Shown here one piece after another: positions 3,828 to 7,856 of a DNA stretch of 7,856 nucleotides (the stretch's first letter is position 1; each line of letters starts with the position of its first letter). Location: the NCBI GenBank assembly GCA_900322165.1, contig ONYR01000296.1, forward strand, positions 1-7,856, in the 5' to 3' direction. Position numbers and translations under genes: made by a program. The notes under the pieces were generated by a model. That model saw nothing but the letters and a program-made list of their open reading frames with translations. It was not told the origin of the DNA and made no database searches. This DNA comes from an uncultured Eubacteriales bacterium. Its GTDB lineage: Bacteria > Bacillota > Clostridia > Lachnospirales > Bianqueaceae.

Positions 3828-6800
3828 ATGAATGAGGCAACCAAAAACAAAGCATATGCAGCCCGGCCGCAGTCTGAATTAAAGCGAGCCCTTGTCCTTT
3901 TGCTCGCGCTCTCCCTCCTTTTAACGGCCTGCGGGAAGAAGCAGGGCGGAGGTGAAGGCGGGACCGGAGGAAACGGCTCCGGCAGCGGAAACGGCTCGGG
4001 CGGAGTCGTTGCGGAGGGCGGCGATACCTCGACCTCCGGCTACACCAGGGCGGAGCAGATCGAGGAGCTCTCCCGCGCGATCGCGAAAAAGAACCAGGAG
4101 TTCAACATCGAGGACGCGGAGATCACGCAGAGTGCGAGCGACCTTCCGGCTGCCAAGAAGAATTACACGCTCATGGTCTACATGATCGGGTCGAACCTTG
4201 AGTCGAAGAACGGCTGCGCGAGCGCGGATATCAGCGAAATGCTGAAGTCCGGGATCGATCTTGCGGACACGAACGTGATCCTCTACACCGGCGGAAGCCA
4301 GCGATGGTCGACGGACATTCCGTGCGATCGCAACTGTGTCGTTGACCTTGCGCGCCCCGCGGAGGAGTGGGTCGTCGCGTCGACCGAGAAGAATGCGGAT
4401 ATGGGCGCGTCCCAAACACTTTCCGAGTTTGTCGATTTCGCGGCAGCGAATTACCCCGCGGATCATTACGCACTGATCTTCTGGGATCATGGCGGCGGCC
4501 CGCTTTGGGGCTACGGCGTGGACGAGCTGTTCTCTGGCGATGGGCTGCTTTTGGCGGAGATGGTCCAGGCAATGGACGAGACCGTCTTCAACGCCGACGC
4601 GAACGATTATCTTGGCCAGAAGCTCGATTTTGTCGGCTTCGACGCCTGCCTGATGGGCAACTTCGAGACCATGGCGATCTGGGCCGAGTACGCGCGGTAT
4701 TTTGTCGGCTCCGAGGAGCTCGAGCCGGGCGATGGCTGGGACTACAGCTTCCTTGGCGTGATGAACGAAACCGACGATCCGATCGAGATCACGAGCGCGA
4801 TCGTCGATGCGTACGGTGCGTACTACGAAGGAAAACAGAGCGAATTCTACCATCCCGACTGCACGCTTGCGGTCGCGGATCTTTCGAAGGTGGGCGCGCT
4901 GTTGCAGGCGCTCGGCGCGTTCGGCGATACCGTCGCGTCGCAGATCGAGCAGGGCTCCTACGCGGCGGTTCAGACCGCCCGCGAGAGTACGAAGAGCTTC
5001 GGTATCATCGGAAGCGAGGAGGACCGATCGATCTTCGCCTATGACCTTGTCGATATCGGAAGCCTCACCGAGCAGCTCGCCGAAATGGCTGCCACGGAAG
5101 CAGGCGTGCTTGCTGAGGCAGCGACGCAGCTGATTATCAAGAACTATACGAACGTGGACGGTGCGGCCGGCGTGTCCGTCTACTTCCCGAGCGGAAACAA
5201 AGCGCAGTACTATGAGATGCGCGAAACCTACAGCAACCTCGCGGCCTACGGCTACACGCGCCTCTTCGAAGCGATGAGCACGCAGTGGCAGAGCGCCGAG
5301 GCCAAGAGCTACACGATCCCCGCGCTCACGATGGTCGGGGACGAATACCAGATCCAGCTTGATCCCACGCTTCTGGAGAACCTTTCCAAGGTCACCTATA
5401 CGATCGTCGAAAAGCCGCAGAGCGGCATTTACGAGACGCTTGTCACCGGGTGCGTCGCGGACGTGGACGAAAACGGCGTGGTCCACCTGCCGAAAGACCC
5501 GAACATGGTCGTAATGACAGCGGGCGATTCGTTCACGGTCTGGACCGTCGCGCAGGCGGAAAAGACCGACAAGCGCATTATCTACCAGACGCGCAACACC
5601 CGCCTCTCGAGCTCCGGCATCAGCTTCTACACCCGCAGCAGCACCGAAACCGTCCCGATCACGATCGTCCTTTTGGAGGACCTTGCCACGGGCAAGCTCT
5701 CGATCCAGACGGTCAACGGAACGAGCGATAATGCGATGTTCAGCGGTAAAGAGACCGTTGACGTCACGCATTTCGACAGCGTTTACTACTACAATTACGG
5801 TCTCATCCCCGCGATAACGCCGAGCGGCGATCTCCTTCCGGTGTCGAGCTGGGACAATTCGGACATGACCTACACGACCATGTCTGGCATCACCGATTCG
5901 TTCGGTTTCGACCTCAAGCCGCTCTCAGAATGCGGCAACGAGGCCTACTACGTCGTGACGGTGGAGGATGTTTACGGCACGCTTTACACCGCGAAGCCGC
6001 AGAAGATCGAGCCCGAAACGACCTACACGATCAAGGATGTCAATACGGCAAATGGCGTGCTGACCTACGCACTCTTTGAAAACGAGGCCTGGGTCGCCGG
6101 CTACACCGGCACGGACCCGCAGCTGATCATTCCGGGCGAAGTCGACGGCAAGCCCGTCACCACGATCATGGGCAGCGTTTTCGGCCGCATGATCATCGGC
6201 GAAGTGGGCGGTCACTTCCCCTTACGAAAAGTCACCCTGCCCGATTCGATCACGCGCATCGAAGAATCGGCCTTCCGCTACTGTTACGAGCTTACTCACA
6301 TCACGCTCCCCAAGAACCTCGAATATATCGGTGCAGGCGCGTTTGAATACTGCTTCGCACTCGAGAAGATCGAGATCCCGAGCACCGTCAAATACATCGG
6401 AGCCTACGCGTTCAGCGACTGCGAGGCCATTACGGAACTGACGCTCCCGGACGGGGTCGAGTACATCGGCGAAGGCATCACCGCGGGCGATATCCTTTTG
6501 GAGGAGATCTCCTTCGCAGGTGGATCTGGAAGTTCTGGCTCGGGCAGTAAGTCCGCCAACGGCCGCTACGAAGTGATCGACGGGGCTCTCTATGATCAGG
6601 AAGAAAAGATTCTGATCGCCTATCCGTGCGCGAAGGACGGATCCCTCACGATCGCTCCCGGCACGCTTGCGATCGGTGCGGACGCGATCTCTTACGGAAA
6701 ACTTTCTTCCGTCACGCTCCCCGAAGGCCTGAAAACTCTCGAAAACTACTGCTTCTACGACTGCCAGAACCTCGCGATGCCAACACTTCCCGAGAGTCTC

Positions 6801-7856
6801 GAGTCGATCGGTCACTATGCGTTCTGCTCGTCCTGGTACGAGCATGACTCGCTCAACTTCTCTTCCGAGCCCGAAGTGATCCACATCGGCAAGAACGTCA
6901 CGTTCATCGGTGAGGAGGCATTCTCGCTTTTCTCCTACCGCACGTTTGAAGTCGATCCGGAGAACCCGCGCTTCTCCGCGAAGGATGGCGCGCTCATGAA
7001 CAAGGCAGGCGACGCGGTCGTCTTCTTCGCGTGGAACCCGGAGCTGACCCTCATCTGTCCGGAAGGCTCCGCGACCTTCTCGCTGAACCTCCTCGATGAG
7101 ATCCTCGCGTTCAGCCCGTTCACGAACCTTGACGCGATGTGGCACGTTTACATTCCGAGCAGTGTCATCCGCATCACCGGCTCCACGCTCAACGAGGGCG
7201 ACGTTGTCTTCCACTGCGAAGCGGGCTCCTACGCGGAAACCGCCGCAAACTTCCTTGAAATCCCGGTCAACTACGACAACGAGCCGGCCATCAAGACCGT
7301 CAAGCTTCCGACGGCCGCGGGCGAGCTGACCTTCCAGCTGACCGAAACCCACGCGGCCTGGACCAAGTACGAGGGCTCCGATACCGAGATCACGATCCCG
7401 GAGACGGTCGAAGGTCTCCCGGTCACGGTCATCGGCGATGGGTTTGCGAGCTTGGAGGATAGTTACTCCTTCGACGACCTTTGGGTCACACTTCCCGAAA
7501 CGATCGAGATCATTCAGCCGTTCGCGTTCCAGTACAGCCGGATGGAGCTGAAGAACCTCCCCGAAGGCATCCGCGTCATCGGTGAAATGGCCCTCAATGG
7601 CCCGGCCGAGTATGATCATCTGCCTTCAGGCCTTGAGTACATCGGCAAAGAGGCGCTTTCCAGCTACTCGAACATCGGCGATACCTTAACGATCCCCGCG
7701 AGCCTGACGGACATCGAGGGCGGTGCGTTCGGCGGCGTTCAGATCTCCTCGTTCGCGTTCGCCAACGGCTCCGACTCGCAAGGCCTCTACACGATCCGCG
7801 AGGGCATGCTCTACAACGCGGATGGTACGGTCCTTATTGCCGCGGTCCAGCCCGAC
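3828..7856 (+). CDS. Clostripain-family (C11) cysteine peptidase lipoprotein with BspA-like leucine-rich repeats, 3' partial
   Basis: The frame stays open for 1343 codons to the window edge. Residues 1-34 are a lipoprotein signal peptide with lipobox LTAC and Cys35, preceded by a long polar N-terminus. A Gly/Asn/Ser-rich stalk follows to about residue 75. The C11 peptidase domain spans roughly 112-490, starting YTLMVYMIGSNLE; catalytic His221 lies in FWDHGGG and Cys274 in DACLMG. Asp272, two residues before the Cys, matches the acidic S1 residue that gives C11 enzymes Arg/Lys specificity. Residues about 490-730 are beta-rich and unassigned. From about 743 come BspA-type repeats (LRR_5), with a Gly/Ser linker at 898-907 and a second block from 1165. 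Related C11 enzymes are calcium-dependent or self-processing proteases, and BspA repeats can bind host matrix proteins. The fusion suggests a cell-surface protease with an adhesion or substrate-binding region. It is divergent from the importer operon. The C-terminus is unseen. Confidence 0.92.
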   Translation, partial: MNEATKNKAYAARPQSELKRALVLLLALSLLLTACGKKQGGGEGGTGGNGSGSGNGSGGVVAEGGDTSTSGYTRAEQIEELSRAIAKKNQEFNIEDAEITQSASDLPAAKKNYTLMVYMIGSNLESKNGCASADISEMLKSGIDLADTNVILYTGGSQRWSTDIPCDRNCVVDLARPAEEWVVASTEKNADMGASQTLSEFVDFAAANYPADHYALIFWDHGGGPLWGYGVDELFSGDGLLLAEMVQAMDETVFNADANDYLGQKLDFVGFDACLMGNFETMAIWAEYARYFVGSEELEPGDGWDYSFLGVMNETDDPIEITSAIVDAYGAYYEGKQSEFYHPDCTLAVADLSKVGALLQALGAFGDTVASQIEQGSYAAVQTARESTKSFGIIGSEEDRSIFAYDLVDIGSLTEQLAEMAATEAGVLAEAATQLIIKNYTNVDGAAGVSVYFPSGNKAQYYEMRETYSNLAAYGYTRLFEAMSTQWQSAEAKSYTIPALTMVGDEYQIQLDPTLLENLSKVTYTIVEKPQSGIYETLVTGCVADVDENGVVHLPKDPNMVVMTAGDSFTVWTVAQAEKTDKRIIYQTRNTRLSSSGISFYTRSSTETVPITIVLLEDLATGKLSIQTVNGTSDNAMFSGKETVDVTHFDSVYYYNYGLIPAITPSGDLLPVSSWDNSDMTYTTMSGITDSFGFDLKPLSECGNEAYYVVTVEDVYGTLYTAKPQKIEPETTYTIKDVNTANGVLTYALFENEAWVAGYTGTDPQLIIPGEVDGKPVTTIMGSVFGRMIIGEVGGHFPLRKVTLPDSITRIEESAFRYCYELTHITLPKNLEYIGAGAFEYCFALEKIEIPSTVKYIGAYAFSDCEAITELTLPDGVEYIGEGITAGDILLEEISFAGGSGSSGSGSKSANGRYEVIDGALYDQEEKILIAYPCAKDGSLTIAPGTLAIGADAISYGKLSSVTLPEGLKTLENYCFYDCQNLAMPTLPESLESIGHYAFCSSWYEHDSLNFSSEPEVIHIGKNVTFIGEEAFSLFSYRTFEVDPENPRFSAKDGALMNKAGDAVVFFAWNPELTLICPEGSATFSLNLLDEILAFSPFTNLDAMWHVYIPSSVIRITGSTLNEGDVVFHCEAGSYAETAANFLEIPVNYDNEPAIKTVKLPTAAGELTFQLTETHAAWTKYEGSDTEITIPETVEGLPVTVIGDGFASLEDSYSFDDLWVTLPETIEIIQPFAFQYSRMELKNLPEGIRVIGEMALNGPAEYDHLPSGLEYIGKEALSSYSNIGDTLTIPASLTDIEGGAFGGVQISSFAFANGSDSQGLYTIREGMLYNADGTVLIAAVQPD
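4161..5297 (+). other. Clostripain (C11) catalytic domain within the lipoprotein
   Basis: This covers about residues 112-490. The first strand reads YTLMVYMIGSNLE, the His motif is WDHGGG (His221) and the Cys motif is DACLM (Cys274), 53 residues apart, similar to known C11 enzymes. The domain ends near a stretch reading GVSVYFPSGN, which is typical of the C-terminal part of C11 proteins. All recognisable catalytic residues are present, so activity is expected. Domain edges are estimates. Confidence 0.85.
6237..6443 (+). repeat. Three tandem 23-residue BspA-type leucine-rich repeats
   Basis: Residues 804-826, 827-849 and 850-872 each follow the pattern LPxxIxxIxxxAFxxCxxLxxI, with starts LPDSITRIEESAF, LPKNLEYIGAGAF and IPSTVKYIGAYAF. 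A fourth begins LPDGVEYIGEG and breaks off. The exact 23-residue spacing is diagnostic for the LRR_5/BspA family, which folds as a solenoid used for protein binding. Confidence 0.85.
6519..6548 (+). other. Gly/Ser-only linker inside the repeat region
   Basis: Residues 898-907 read GGSGSSGSGS and interrupt the leucine-rich repeats between the broken fourth repeat and a module starting YEVIDGALYDQEEK. The run has mixed Gly and Ser codons (ggt, gga, tct, agt), which are less frequent in the flanking GC-rich coding sequence. A flexible joint or a recent insertion is likely. Confidence 0.7.
7320..7856 (+). repeat. Start of a second leucine-rich repeat block, copy of the block at 6054
   Basis: Residues from 1165 (GELTFQLTE, then ITIPETVEGLPVTVIG) align with residues from 743 (GVLTYALFE, then LIIPGEVDGKPVTTIM), with about 17 identities in 43 positions. 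The offset is 422 residues. Both blocks go on to LPxxIxxI repeats and a module of the type DGALY or EGMLY. The second block is cut by the window end at a module reading REGMLYNADGTVL. Confidence 0.7.

Noticed and set aside
3921..5771. 616-residue open frame on the minus strand
   Set aside because: It runs antisense to the clostripain domain, whose motifs and reading frame are clear. The frame lacks recognisable domains and is rich in Arg, Asp and Val, as expected for the complement of GC-rich codons.
6222..7619. 465-residue open frame on the minus strand
   Set aside because: It is antisense to the leucine-rich repeat region; its apparent repetitiveness mirrors the repeats on the other strand. 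No start signal or domain supports it.

Overview
The window reads as chromosomal DNA of a moderately GC-rich Gram-positive anaerobe, most likely a gut-type Clostridia (Bacillota). This is inferred from lipoprotein-type secretion of two products, strong AGGAGG-type ribosome binding sites, a TTG start, and a clostripain/BspA-like surface protein of a kind common in gut Firmicutes. Genus cannot be read from the sequence.

Layout. Positions 1-41 hold nothing I can assign. Positions 42-438 hold an unusual array: six 38-nt dyads, each with 10-nt arms TACCGATGCA/TGCATCGGTA around an 18-nt centre, set at 64, 64, 75, 64 and 64 nt, with a shrunken seventh copy in front. Positions 439-505 are an unremarkable gap. 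From 3409 down to 506, on the minus strand, lies a complete three-gene ABC importer operon: a substrate-binding lipoprotein (DUF534/TrpX-like), a membrane permease with a TTG start, and an ATPase whose start overlaps the permease stop by 8 nt. The hairpin array lies just downstream of this operon. T-rich tracts follow several hairpins only in the operon's direction of transcription, so the array may serve as its 3' end.

Positions 3410-3827 are a divergent regulatory region of 418 bp. It has a TTGACA-17-TACAAT promoter for the importer, with an 18-bp dyad centred on its -35 box and a short leader that could form a pseudoknot next to the ribosome binding site. It also has a TTGACC-17-TATACT promoter for the rightward gene, with a perfect 11-bp inverted repeat running into its -35 box. 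No T-box leader is visible, although tryptophan importers of this family are often T-box controlled.

From 3828 to the window end one open frame runs rightward for 1343 codons without a stop (3' partial). It encodes a lipoprotein with a glycine/serine-rich stalk, a clostripain (peptidase family C11) domain with visible His and Cys catalytic residues, a beta-rich middle region, and at least two blocks of BspA-type leucine-rich repeats. A plausible reading is that a surface-tethered Arg/Lys-directed peptidase with an adhesive repeat region is encoded back to back with an importer for amino acids or related small solutes. A functional link between the two is inference only.
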